DNA from: Prochlorococcus marinus str. MIT 9302
GTDB lineage: Bacteria; Cyanobacteriota; Cyanobacteriia; PCC-6307; Cyanobiaceae
Direction of reading: 5' to 3'
DNA length: 64,000 nt
Assembly: GCF_000759975.1 (NCBI RefSeq)
Contig: NZ_JNAM01000010.1
Location: 275,762 to 339,761, forward strand
Shown: one piece after another, positions 26,704 to 34,616 of the stretch
How the letters are laid out: each line of letters starts with the position of its first letter
Position numbering within the stretch: position 1 is the stretch's first letter
Translations under genes and position numbers: made by a program
Notes under the pieces: generated by a model
The model's input: the letters and a program-made list of their open reading frames with translations, nothing else
Databases searched by the model: none
Told to the model about the DNA's origin: nothing

Positions 26704-27879
26704 ATGGCTAATCCGTTTGAACTTTTAAAGGCAAAAGTTTCAGCAACCAATGATGTATTAAAAAGAAAAAAAGTTGGGGTAACTATATATATAAAGAAAG
26801 ATGCTTTTGCTTTAAGGGCATCATTACCTTCAAAAGATGGTCAATCTAATCAGAATATTCAACAATGGGTATCCATTGGATTAAAGGCTGACCAAAAAAA
26901 TATCAAAGAGGCAGTAAGGTTATCTGAAAAATTAGGGGAGGAAAAAAGGGCTGGATTATTTAAATGGAGTGATTGGGAGAAAAAGAATGAAGAGCCTGTT
27001 GAGTTAATCAAAGAAAGTAGAAAAGTAGGAGATATTATCAAAAGATTTGAAAAGGATTTCTGGAGTGCTGAAGATAAGGACAAAAACAATAACCAAAACA
27101 TGGCTGGGTGGAAACAGATTGAAGGTTATTTATTGAAAATGGAAAAACATAAAATTCTTAATTATGAAAATATTGTTGAACTTGCCAATAAAGCACCAGC
27201 CGGATCAAAGAAGAAGGCGGATACTGCAAAGCATTTTCTGCGATTAGCTAAGTTTGCAGAAATACCAAATCTGAAAAAACTCCAGGAGTGGTCAACAGCT
27301 ACTCAAAAGGCTTATAAGGATGATGCCAAGAAAAGATCCAGAAAAAGATTGAAAGATGAGGAATATTTATATCATGTTCGTTTGTTGAGAGAAGACCCAG
27401 TTTGGGGTTGGGCATTAGCTGCTCAATTTGTATTCGGTACTAGGACTTCTGAAATATGGAGCATCAAACCATTTGAAGAATCTGGAAAGATTATGGCTGA
27501 AGTTTTGACAGTTCCCAAGAGTGAAGAACCATCAGAATGGAGAATCACTCCAGCATTAAAACAGGAATGGGCAAGAACTTTAGATATTTTGAATATATAT
27601 AAGGAATTTAGTATTGATAAAACTGAAGATTATGATTCTGCATTTTTAAAGTCATTAAATAGAAGATATACCAAATGGCTTGCTAAAAAAACCAATCAAT
27701 CATTTCAGGCATATGACCTTAGACACGCTTATGGTTATCGCACTGCAAACATGAATATCAATACAGCATCAGCATCAAAATTTATGGGTCATAGTGAAGC
27801 TGTTCATACCGCAGCTTATCAAAAGGGATATGACAAACAAGATGTTTTGCAGACGTTAAATTTATTAGACCAACAATAA
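26704..27879 (+). CDS. tyrosine recombinase (tycheposon integrase)
   Basis: 391 residues. C-terminal catalytic domain: box I arginine in VFGTRTSEIWSI, box II AYDLRHAYGYRTA, then FMGHSEAVHTAAYQKGY with the conserved His and the nucleophile Tyr. The usual HxLRH of box II reads YDLRH, so the first His is Tyr. The N-terminal 200 residues are basic and would bind arm and core DNA. It lies directly beside tRNA-Ser and should recombine at the tRNA anticodon-arm region. It may also mobilise the integrase-less element next door. Confidence 0.92.
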   Translation: MANPFELLKAKVSATNDVLKRKKVGVTIYIKKDAFALRASLPSKDGQSNQNIQQWVSIGLKADQKNIKEAVRLSEKLGEEKRAGLFKWSDWEKKNEEPVELIKESRKVGDIIKRFEKDFWSAEDKDKNNNQNMAGWKQIEGYLLKMEKHKILNYENIVELANKAPAGSKKKADTAKHFLRLAKFAEIPNLKKLQEWSTATQKAYKDDAKKRSRKRLKDEEYLYHVRLLREDPVWGWALAAQFVFGTRTSEIWSIKPFEESGKIMAEVLTVPKSEEPSEWRITPALKQEWARTLDILNIYKEFSIDKTEDYDSAFLKSLNRRYTKWLAKKTNQSFQAYDLRHAYGYRTANMNINTASASKFMGHSEAVHTAAYQKGYDKQDVLQTLNLLDQQ

Positions 27880-27888
27880 TAGTTAGTA

Positions 27889-27930
27889 ATTGACAGTCGA
27901 TCTAAAATAAGGTCAATTAGCTCCTTTTTT
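27889..27930 (+). repeat. repeated gene leader, copy 1
   Basis: A 42-base sequence beginning TTGACAGTCGATCTAAAATA (from 27890) that ends immediately before the ATG of the gene at 27931. An almost identical copy is at 28361-28404 before the next gene. TTGACA could be a -35 element, but no distinct -10 at normal spacing precedes the start, so transcription start and function are unclear. Confidence 0.7.
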
Positions 27931-28326
27931 ATGAAGTTAAAAAATATTTTAAAAACTACTGGAGCGCTTCATATCCTGTTGGGATTGTTAATTATTTTCC
28001 TACTCATTTTTTCAGTGAAAACTATTGCAGGCGATGCTTCAAGTGAAACATTGCTTCTTGTTAGAGGTACTGCTGATGTTGTAGCAGCTAGTAATTTGGG
28101 AATTGGTTGTTTATTGATTATTTGTAGTTCCATAAAAGATAAAGCCTCTATAAGAAAAGTTTTATCAGGTGAATTAGCTTTGATGTTTTGTTTTTTAGTA
28201 GTAGCTCTATTTAATACTTTTAATGCTGGGACAATTGTTGATGGAGGACCTCCTCCTCCTTTTTGGATTGTTTTAATAGTGAATCCTCTTTTATGTATTT
28301 ATGGATTAGTTAACAATAAAAATTGA
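27931..28326 (+). CDS. four-helix membrane protein in repeat-flanked cassette
   Basis: 131 residues with about four hydrophobic segments (from LLGLLIIFLLIFSVKTIAG to WIVLIVNPLLCIYGLV). A proline run GGPPPPFW is notable. Function unknown; the general layout resembles small DUF4345-like membrane proteins but I cannot confirm it. The gene is bracketed by the leader repeat and a downstream GAAAC-CTTACTACTT-GCACC motif shared with the following gene, as if both are modular cassettes. Confidence 0.6.
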   Translation: MKLKNILKTTGALHILLGLLIIFLLIFSVKTIAGDASSETLLLVRGTADVVAASNLGIGCLLIICSSIKDKASIRKVLSGELALMFCFLVVALFNTFNAGTIVDGGPPPPFWIVLIVNPLLCIYGLVNNKN

Positions 28327-28360
28327 AACCTTACTACTTTGCACCGCTATATTTAATACG

Positions 28361-28404
28361 ATTGACAGTCGATCTAAAATAAGGGGCAATTAGCTCCTTT
28401 TTTA
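28361..28404 (+). repeat. repeated gene leader, copy 2
   Basis: Second copy of the leader at 27889, 472 bp downstream. Differences are a 2-base insertion and one substitution near its middle and end. It ends directly before the ATG at 28405. Confidence 0.7.
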
Positions 28405-28788
28405 ATGTCAAGTACTCAAGCCATAGAAAATTTAATTAATGGTTATGCAACCAGTGAAGACTCCTCTTTTCTAATACCGAATGCGACTGAAGATTTTTTG
28501 GCTGTAAGGCCAAGTGGAAATCCAATCTCTGCGCAGGGATTAGTTGGAATGTTTGATAGTAAAGACTTAGTTGCAGAATCCTCAGAACTAATCAAAACCC
28601 ACAAAATTGAAATTTACGGTGAGATAGCATACGCCGTTTTCACTTTGAATGAAATCTTCAGTTATAAAGGAAATCAAAATAAAGATCTTTCAACTTACAC
28701 TTGCATTTTTAAAAATGAAAACGGTACATGGAAATATGCCTGGATGCAAAGATCACAAGGAACTACTGATATGAAAACTTGGGAATAA
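28405..28788 (+). CDS. SnoaL/NTF2-like protein in repeat-flanked cassette
   Basis: 127 residues. The layout of an N-terminal helix (TQAIENLINGYATSEDSSFL) and alternating strands ending in LSTYTCIFKNENGTWKYAWM is typical of SnoaL/DUF4440 folds of the NTF2 superfamily, which are small enzymes or binding proteins. No substrate clue. Preceded by leader copy 2 and followed by the same tail motif as the previous gene. Confidence 0.6.
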   Translation: MSSTQAIENLINGYATSEDSSFLIPNATEDFLAVRPSGNPISAQGLVGMFDSKDLVAESSELIKTHKIEIYGEIAYAVFTLNEIFSYKGNQNKDLSTYTCIFKNENGTWKYAWMQRSQGTTDMKTWE

Positions 28789-28952
28789 ATGAAACGCTTA
28801 CTACTTGCACCAAAATTATTTAAATCATGGCTTAACACCTTAGTTATATTTGTATAAGTTTATTAGTACATATTAGTAGATAAAAGTTAACTGAAAATAT
28901 AGTTAAAACTAATCAATTACATTCTAAGAAATAAAACTATCCATACTTATTT

Positions 28953-29315
28953 ATGGCTTTAGTCAGTAGAGCTGAAAGGAAAAGACGCAGATGTGTCGCT
29001 CTCGAAAGATTAAACTCTGGAATGGGAGTGTCTGAAGTGAGCAGAACTCTTGTGAGGGACTACGGAATTACTCGCAGAAGTGCGAATCTGGATATTAATT
29101 GGGCTAGTGCTCAAATAGTAAAGAACTTAGATAAGTATGAACGTAAAGACCTAATGGCATGGCTTATTACACAGACTGAACTGGTATATTTAAAAGCTCT
29201 GGAATCTAACCAATTAAGTGCAGCAATTGGAAGTTTAAATTTAATGCACCGAATAACAATAGAAGCTGCCGAAAAAAAAGCTAACAAACATTATCACGGC
29301 AACTGTAAGTTTTAG
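28953..29315 (+). CDS. HTH protein resembling a phage small terminase subunit
   Basis: 120 residues. A basic N-terminus (SRAERKRRRCVALERLNSGM) and helix-turn-helix (SEVSRTLVRDYGITRRSANL) are followed by helices (RKDLMAWLITQTELVYLKAL) as in small terminases. If it is a TerS homologue it could redirect helper-phage packaging to the element. Other HTH regulators remain possible. Codon use is less AT-biased than in its neighbours, hinting at a phage origin. Confidence 0.45.
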   Translation: MALVSRAERKRRRCVALERLNSGMGVSEVSRTLVRDYGITRRSANLDINWASAQIVKNLDKYERKDLMAWLITQTELVYLKALESNQLSAAIGSLNLMHRITIEAAEKKANKHYHGNCKF

Positions 29316-29867
29316 TATGTCTCATCGGTCTTGGACATAGCTTTTCAAATTGTTGGACGAAATATTGTTTATTTTCTAAAACCTGGTCTCAGTCTAAGAC
29401 TCTAAAATCATTGGGAATAGGTTGGCCAGTCTCATTAATTAGAGGGTGTACTGTCATGCAAGCAGTTGCTAGTAATGCAAAAGTTCTTATGAAATTAGTT
29501 GGTTTAGAAGCAAAAACACAAATTAGATAATTACTTTTTATTAAAAATATAACTTGCAAAAATCACTTTCTTTTTGTTTCTTTTTTTTCTTTTAAACAAT
29601 TCATAACTTGCTTATAACTTTAAAATGTGACTCTAATAATGCATTCAATTCTTTTAAAGCAAAGCAGTGGTCTTGGATGCAATTTTTTATAGTATGCAAA
29701 AAATAAATTAATCATTTTTTTTTAATTAAAATAATATTTTATTTTTTCTTATTCGTATCTTATTTAATTCTTAAAGAAGACTTCATTAAATCTTTTAAGC
29801 TGAAATTAGCTTCTATATTCTCCTCACATGAAATAGAGAAGCTTTTTCTTTCTGAAATAAATTTGGT
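29316..29867. other. 552-bp gap with a possible small frame
   Basis: Mostly AT-rich sequence with T runs around 29568-29600 and 29706-29760. On the minus strand a 56-codon frame (29389-29559, TTG start) reads FIRTFALLATACMTVHPLIN and then NETGQPIPNDFRVLD; it could be a small membrane peptide gene or a remnant. Nothing else is supported. Confidence 0.35.
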
Positions 29868-30113
29868 ATGACTTATTTTGCAGAGCCAAATTACATAGAA
29901 TATGACCTGTGGTTTGATTCAAATATTAATGCAGTTGATTTAATTAACTATTCAGATGAAAATGAATTTTGTAATTTTACGCATAAAAAATTTCATAAGA
30001 TATCAAGTTTAAATTTAGTTATTGGTTCCTCAAAATATAAACAAATGATGATTTTTCCTTTTTATAATTTCATTGCAAAGTTAGTGCATTCCTTTATTGT
30101 TTTATCTCTCTGA
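29868..30113 (+). CDS. doubtful small ORF, 81 aa
   Basis: Starts with ATG 29868 (TYFAEPNYIEYDLWFDSNIN). Acidic N-terminal half, then a hydrophobic end. No domain, no clear ribosome site. It may be a real small cargo gene, as several like it are common in Prochlorococcus islands, or chance. Confidence 0.35.
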   Translation: MTYFAEPNYIEYDLWFDSNINAVDLINYSDENEFCNFTHKKFHKISSLNLVIGSSKYKQMMIFPFYNFIAKLVHSFIVLSL

Positions 30114-30236
30114 TTCGGAAATAACAGAAGTAATTGATTATTCTAGTCAAAAACTACAAAGCTTTCCAAAAAGTTTTTTCTGTTTTTTACCTTATTTATA
30201 TTTAATATATTCCATTAACTTAATTATCTTTGATAG

Positions 30237-30638
30237 TTAAGCAGCTTCAAGATTTGATTCTTCTTGTTTAAAATTTGCTTTATTTTCCTTAACTTCTTGA
30301 TTAGCCCATTGTAATAATCTTATAGATAATATTAAGTCTCTCTCTAACCATGCTCTAATAGCCATAGCTCTTCTAGGATCATAAAATTTTTTCTTTCTAT
30401 ACCAATCAAAAACATTCTCATCTGATTTGTCTCCATTGCATGAAAGACAAGCTGGAACACAATTTTCTGTTATGTTTAAACCTCCTTTACTTCGTGGCAA
30501 TATATGATCAATAGATTCTGAAGGTTTTCCGCAATATATGCATCTTTTGCTCGTAAACGTATGAATAGACTTTCGCCAAAATCTTAATTTGAGCTTAGGG
30601 CATAAATCTTCTAAAAACACTGCATCATCAATATGCAT
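30237..30638 (-). CDS. HNH endonuclease
   Basis: 133 residues. HNH core: RCIYCGKPSESIDHILPRSK, then NCVPACLSCNGDKSD, with two CxxC zinc pairs. Its length suits a free-standing nuclease. Free-standing HNH nucleases occur in cyanobacterial genomes and phages; the target is unknown. Here it lies inside the tycheposon cargo with long AT-rich flanks (298 bases upstream with nothing evident). Confidence 0.8.
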   Translation of the reverse strand: MHIDDAVFLEDLCPKLKLRFWRKSIHTFTSKRCIYCGKPSESIDHILPRSKGGLNITENCVPACLSCNGDKSDENVFDWYRKKKFYDPRRAMAIRAWLERDLILSIRLLQWANQEVKENKANFKQEESNLEAA

Positions 30639-30935
30639 TAAGATTATTCAATTATCTATATTTATGTCATATGAAATTTAAAAATAATTTAAGAAAACGT
30701 TATCTTTAAGAAACTAAATTATTTTCAAAAACCAATCACAAAATAATTAATTTCAAATAAATTTTTAATTAATTTTCTCATCACTTTTTCTGCTTTTTAG
30801 TTTGAGCTTTTCCTCTTCAGAATTTGGTTATGGGAATAACAATATACATTTAACATTTAACTTTATAACTTACCTTTTCTTTATCTGGAGTCTAGTTATT
30901 TAGTTGAATATAATAAGCTAAGAATTTAAAAAAAA

Positions 30936-31169
30936 ATGTCTGATAAAAAGAAAGATACAAAAAAAGATTTTAAAAAGAATAAAGCTATGCTTGCTTACGG
31001 AGTGATACAACTAGGATCAGCAGTTGTATCAGCTGTTGCCTTAGTAGCTATTGCACTAAGCTTTTGCTCATTAAAAAAAGAATCAAAGTTCTTTAATGAA
31101 TGTGTTGAAGAAATGAAAGCGACTGGTTCGCCAACAGCTGATGCGGTTCGTTTCTGTACTGGTGGGTAG
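30936..31169 (+). CDS. small single-pass membrane protein
   Basis: 77 residues. Lysine-rich N-terminus (SDKKKDTKKDFKKNKAM), one membrane helix (YGVIQLGSAVVSAVALVAIA) and a C-terminal segment with three cysteines. Clear codon bias and an A-rich leader support translation. Function unknown; such proteins are frequent in Prochlorococcus islands. Confidence 0.6.
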   Translation: MSDKKKDTKKDFKKNKAMLAYGVIQLGSAVVSAVALVAIALSFCSLKKESKFFNECVEEMKATGSPTADAVRFCTGG

Positions 31170-31318
31170 CATTAGGTAAATTAAGTGTTTCCGATATTTT
31201 TATAAATAATATTTAATTTGTCTTAGTTCATATTAACCATAAATTAATTTTTTCTTATTTTCCCCTTAGTAAAACTAATAAATAAACTAACTAAAATTTA
31301 AATTGATATACAATTGCT

Positions 31319-31483
31319 TTAGTATCCGAATGAAGCAAAAAAATCATCCTCTTCATATGGAGTTGTATCAATCCATTCTGGAGGATAATCCCCAAGTTTA
31401 ACGTATTGATAAAGCTTATCTAAATCTGGATCATAATAAGTGTCATTAATTCTTGGATCAGTTATTACTTTGCTTGGATGCAT
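31319..31483 (-). CDS. small acidic protein, 54 aa
   Basis: Start ATG at 31483, stop TAA at 31319-31321. Reads MHPSKVITDPRINDTYYDPD then an aromatic-rich acidic tail. The regular composition and a clean start and stop suggest a real conserved small protein. Function unknown. Confidence 0.5.
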   Translation of the reverse strand: MHPSKVITDPRINDTYYDPDLDKLYQYVKLGDYPPEWIDTTPYEEDDFFASFGY

Positions 31484-31609
31484 AATAAAAATTACTTCTA
31501 CTATGTCTTTTAGGAAATTAAGTTTAACTTATATTTAAAATCCATTTAAAAGTTCCAAACAAATAAAAAAAAATATAAATTTTTTTTTATTTCAAAAGCA
31601 ATCCTTTAT

Positions 31610-31978
31610 TTAAAATTTAATTTTTGTTGTTACTCTGTTTTTATTTTGGGATTTGAATTCAAAAATTCCTGTATCAGTAAATATGGTCAACTCATCTCCA
31701 GATGTTTCTTCAATTGAAATTCCTTCAGACTCTAAATTTTTAACATATACATTACCAATAAGTTTTAGAGATTTATCATCCTTGTCAAAAGAAAGCTTGT
31801 CAGAATAAGCCTCAAAATTACCACTATTACTCTTAATGACTACATTTCCCTTAGCCTCTAAATCTCCTTCTAAAGTATTAACTTGAGAATCAGATGTAAT
31901 TGTGTAATTAGTTAATTCCTCAGCAAAAGAGAATTCAGCTAATAGAAATAAAAACGATGCAAGAAGTACACTTTTCAT
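31610..31978 (-). CDS. periplasmic LptA/OstA-like protein
   Basis: 122 residues. Signal peptide about 1-19 (SVLLASFLFLLAEFSFAE). The mature part is repeated beta strands (EGDLEAKGNVVIKSNSGNFE and SFDKDDKSLKLIGNVYV) characteristic of the OstA/LptA family that forms a lipopolysaccharide bridge. Short for LptA, so possibly a partial-length paralogue. The stop codon of the cytochrome gene upstream abuts its start, so both share an operon. Confidence 0.7.
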   Translation of the reverse strand: MKSVLLASFLFLLAEFSFAEELTNYTITSDSQVNTLEGDLEAKGNVVIKSNSGNFEAYSDKLSFDKDDKSLKLIGNVYVKNLESEGISIEETSGDELTIFTDTGIFEFKSQNKNRVTTKIKF

Positions 31979-32332
31979 TTACTCCCAACCCTTTTCTGCA
32001 TTTTGAATAATCCATTGTGCAAGAACCTTATCCTCTCCATCCTTTAATTTATTTTTATAACCCTTCATAAAACCAATCCCGTCATTGGCAATTTTTGCTA
32101 TTGAAATCTCATCTGCTATTCCTCTTTTTTCAAGGTCGGAAAGTTTTAATGATTTGGATCCTTTAAGAACGACTGATCCACCTCTTACATGGCAGCCTGC
32201 ACAAACATTTCTAAAAATTGTTTCTCCATCTCTAATTTCAGAAGCCATTAGATATCTATTATGCAAAGAGGTTTGAAAAATAATTATTAAAGTTATTACA
32301 GGAATTACAAATGGAAATTTAAATATTTTCAT
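31979..32332 (-). CDS. cytochrome c6-like protein
   Basis: 117 residues. Signal/anchor segment about 5-29, then VCAGCHVRGGSVVLKGS with the CxxCH heme site and GFMKGYKNKLKDGE with the axial methionine region. Class I soluble cytochrome c of the c6/c553 type, acting in the thylakoid lumen as an electron carrier. As island cargo it is probably an accessory paralogue (like c6B/c6C) and not the main carrier. Downstream LptA-like gene follows without a gap. Confidence 0.85.
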   Translation of the reverse strand: MKIFKFPFVIPVITLIIIFQTSLHNRYLMASEIRDGETIFRNVCAGCHVRGGSVVLKGSKSLKLSDLEKRGIADEISIAKIANDGIGFMKGYKNKLKDGEDKVLAQWIIQNAEKGWE

Positions 32333-32352
32333 TTTATCTAGTTGACCTAAGA

Positions 32353-32691
32353 CTAATTTAACTTGTAATTAGTCTTGATTGTTTTAATTACCGATTTTTT
32401 AGGATCTTTATTTGGATAACAATTAACAATTCTATATTTACCACCTTTTCTATCTGTCTCAACGAGAGTAAATTGAACAAATTTTTCTTTTTCAACATTT
32501 GAAAAATCTTTGACTTCTATTTTGATGATTTCTTCATTTTCACTTTCAATTATTCTGGATTTACCTCCACAAACAAGAACTGCAGTTTCTTTAGTTACAG
32601 AAAATAATTTATTTTCATCAGTAATGGATAGTTCATCTTTTGTACTACAAGAAGAAATTAAAAGGATAGTAAGAATTAATAGCTTTTTCAT
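32353..32691 (-). CDS. small lipoprotein
   Basis: 112 residues from ATG 32691, chosen because it begins MKKLLILTILLISSCSTKDE, a lipoprotein signal with the lipobox cysteine. A longer frame from 32715 would overlap the small gene upstream. The remainder is a beta-rich basic domain with one more Cys pair candidate (VCGG and VNCYP). Function unknown. Confidence 0.7.
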   Translation of the reverse strand: MKKLLILTILLISSCSTKDELSITDENKLFSVTKETAVLVCGGKSRIIESENEEIIKIEVKDFSNVEKEKFVQFTLVETDRKGGKYRIVNCYPNKDPKKSVIKTIKTNYKLN

Positions 32692-32698
32692 AGTTTTT

Positions 32699-32851
32699 TT
32701 AGAGGATAAATTCACTTGTAATTGCTTTTAATTGTTTTTTATTTAGTTGGGTAAGATAGCTATAAATTTCTTTTCTAAATAATCTGTCTTCAACTCTTTT
32801 ACTTTCAAGAATTGAAAAAGTAATGAAATTAACAAGTTGATTTTTGTTCAT
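32699..32851 (-). CDS. small helical protein, 50 aa
   Basis: Start ATG at 32851, stop at 32699-32701. Reads MNKNQLVNFITFSILESKRV then KQLKAITSEFIL. Eight bases separate it from the lipoprotein start, suggesting cotranscription. Conserved small proteins of this type occur in the genus; function unknown. Confidence 0.5.
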   Translation of the reverse strand: MNKNQLVNFITFSILESKRVEDRLFRKEIYSYLTQLNKKQLKAITSEFIL

Positions 32852-33067
32852 GTTTATCTTTTAGGTCTCTATTGTTAACTTTTAATTAAGTACTTATTAA
32901 ATAAACTTTTGACTATTAGAAAAAATATTTAATTTCAAAATTTAGAAATTTTTTAAACAAATTTATTTTTTACTTAATAACTTCTTAATCCAATAATCTT
33001 AAGTTATATAAGTCTTCTATATTTTTACGCCTTGAATATTGAAGACAATCATATAAAAAAATAATAA

Positions 33068-33322
33068 ATGATTATAAAAAATTCACCTTCTCCCAAAAAC
33101 TCAAATCAAGCCCAAGAAATAGGGCATATCAAATATTCTTATAAAGAAAGTTTTAAAAGAGAAAATAAATCTATTTTGGATGATTCGGAATTTATTGAAA
33201 ATTACAATAACGCCCTTAAATCACCACAATCAAGAAGATTGTATAAAGATACAGAGAATGAAATTCATTTGGACTCAATTAAGGCTCAGAATATTTTACC
33301 TCTAGATAAAATTTCTATTTAA
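33068..33322 (+). CDS. small hydrophilic protein, 84 aa
   Basis: Charged, asparagine- and serine-rich with a central helix (FKRENKSILDDSEFIENYNN). No domain or signal. Possibly a real small cargo gene; weak evidence beyond frame length. Confidence 0.45.
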   Translation: MIIKNSPSPKNSNQAQEIGHIKYSYKESFKRENKSILDDSEFIENYNNALKSPQSRRLYKDTENEIHLDSIKAQNILPLDKISI

Positions 33323-33410
33323 AATTTTATTAAAAACTACTTTTAAAGATTTTTTAAATAGATCTTAAATCCGACCTTCTTTTTTTAATGTTAGCTTACT
33401 TCTACGTTCA

Positions 33411-33459
33411 TCCAATTTATTTGGACGCATGAAATGAGAATAGGGAACGGGATTCTCAT
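33411..33459 (+). ncRNA. paired hairpins, candidate structured leader or small RNA
   Basis: TCCAATTTATTTGGA (33411-33425) folds as a 5-bp stem, and ATGAGAAT (33434-33441) pairs with ATTCTCAT (33452-33459) around a GGGAACGG loop. The gene at 33475 starts 15 bases later. The GC-rich loop stands out in AT-rich surroundings. It may be a 5' leader with regulatory structure or an independent RNA. Confidence 0.45.
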
Positions 33460-33474
33460 TAACTGCATAAGATC

Positions 33475-33645
33475 ATGAATGAGCTCTCTCAAATAAGAGA
33501 AAAAATTACAAGAGCCAAGAGGCTTTATGAAGCCCAAATCTTGGCAACTAAAAATGGAGAAGTTACTCCATATAGAAGATCAGTCTTTGAAGAAAGAATT
33601 AGGGAAGCACAAAAAGAAATGAGATCGCAAGACACCAAAAAATAA
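33475..33645 (+). CDS. small basic helical protein, 56 aa
   Basis: Start ATG 33475, stop TAA 33643-33645. Reads MNELSQIREKITRAKRLYEA, then a second amphipathic helix SVFEERIREAQKEMRSQ. Codon use is regular and the upstream hairpins suggest a controlled gene. Function unknown. Confidence 0.55.
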   Translation: MNELSQIREKITRAKRLYEAQILATKNGEVTPYRRSVFEERIREAQKEMRSQDTKK

Positions 33646-33661
33646 ATTCTTTTGTAAAAAT

Positions 33662-33910
33662 CTATTTTGTATCAGCTACATTCTTGAAGAAATCGCAGTA
33701 AGCCATTAATTCTGATTCGGTTTCAATTTTTAGATTTAAATCATTAATTGCTTTCTTGGTATCAATTCTGTAGCCATACCAATCTAGACAAACTTCTCTC
33801 TGCCTTTGGGTTTCAGAAACCTTTTGAGTGCCTATTTTGTTTGAGTTACTAGTACAACTCGCAAGAAAAATAGTTGAGAGAGCTAGTAGTGGGAATAGTA
33901 GTCTTTTCAT
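33662..33910 (-). CDS. small lipoprotein, 82 aa
   Basis: MKRLLFPLLALSTIFLASCT is a lipoprotein signal with lipobox LASC. The remainder is helical with a cysteine in ETQRQREVCLDWYGYRIDT and another in MAYCDFFKN. Starts 3 bases after the stop of the DUF3764 gene, so they are cotranscribed. Function unknown. Confidence 0.7.
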   Translation of the reverse strand: MKRLLFPLLALSTIFLASCTSNSNKIGTQKVSETQRQREVCLDWYGYRIDTKKAINDLNLKIETESELMAYCDFFKNVADTK

Positions 33911-33913
33911 TTG

Positions 33914-34219
33914 TTAATCACAACAACTTTCCGTTTTTGTTGAAGCAGTCCAAGATGTTTCCTCCATTGTTGATAAGTCAACTCTATGAGTTGCCATCCA
34001 GTCACCATTGGCTTCCACAAACTTTTGAACATTTCCTTCTGGAGCTTGATGAATGACAATAACTTTTTGAGGATCTTCCTTACTTACTCCTCTAAAAAGT
34101 GGCTTAATGAGAAATTCAGAATGTCTTTTTTCAGCTTCCGCACTGTCAAATATCGCGGCCCATTCATCGAAAGTGCTTTCAATTTTAAAAGTAAAAACTG
34201 AGGTTATGGAACAAGACAT
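33914..34219 (-). CDS. DUF3764 family protein
   Basis: 101 residues. The segment FDEWAAIFDSAEAEKRHSEF followed by FRGVSKEDPQKVIVIHQAPE fits the DUF3764 family of picocyanobacteria, which has a ferredoxin-like dimeric alpha-beta barrel layout. Ends in a Cys pair (TESCCD). Function unknown. First gene of a two-gene unit with the lipoprotein. Confidence 0.7.
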   Translation of the reverse strand: MSCSITSVFTFKIESTFDEWAAIFDSAEAEKRHSEFLIKPLFRGVSKEDPQKVIVIHQAPEGNVQKFVEANGDWMATHRVDLSTMEETSWTASTKTESCCD

Positions 34220-34416
34220 AATAAAGATATTGTTTGTTTAAATAAAATAAGTCTGTTTAATTAAGGTTTAGTTAATTATCTTTAAATGGAATTAAAACAG
34301 ATGTTTTTTCAAATTTAAGCCAACCTTTTTTCTAATATTTTTAACATTCTTAAATAAACATTCCTATTGAAAAGAGTAAGTGTCAATGCTATCAATTTAA
34401 TAAAACTTACAAAAAT

Positions 34417-34506
34417 ATGGAGCTAAATACTTTCTTACTTATCTTATTAGTCATAGCAAATTTTACAAATTTATATCTGACTCATTTCAAAAAAAAGAAA
34501 AAGTAA
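34417..34506 (+). CDS. 29-aa membrane peptide
   Basis: Reads MELNTFLLILLVIANFTNLY then a basic HFKKKKK end. Single membrane helix with positive-inside tail. Small peptides of this layout are common in cyanobacteria, but the short length makes the call uncertain. Confidence 0.4.
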   Translation: MELNTFLLILLVIANFTNLYLTHFKKKKK

Positions 34507-34539
34507 TAGTTTTTACAATTTAAATCAACCTTTATTTCG

Positions 34540-34569
34540 CTTAACCTTTTATTAATTTAAAGTTAAAAA
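34540..34569 (+). promoter_or_regulatory. Pho-box-like site upstream of phnC
   Basis: CTTAACCT, 3 bases, ATTAATTT, 3 bases, GTTAAAAA: tandem 8-mers at an 11-bp period, the cyanobacterial PhoB-site pattern. It ends 47 bases before the GTG start of phnC. Induction by phosphate starvation is inferred. Confidence 0.5.
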
Positions 34570-34616
34570 AAAGATAATCAAATCAGTATTAAATAGGTTT
34601 AATTGATTAAATCTTA

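Noticed and set aside
29389..29559. Confident call of a small minus-strand gene
   Set aside because: No ATG, only a TTG start, no recognised family; reported only as content of the gap.
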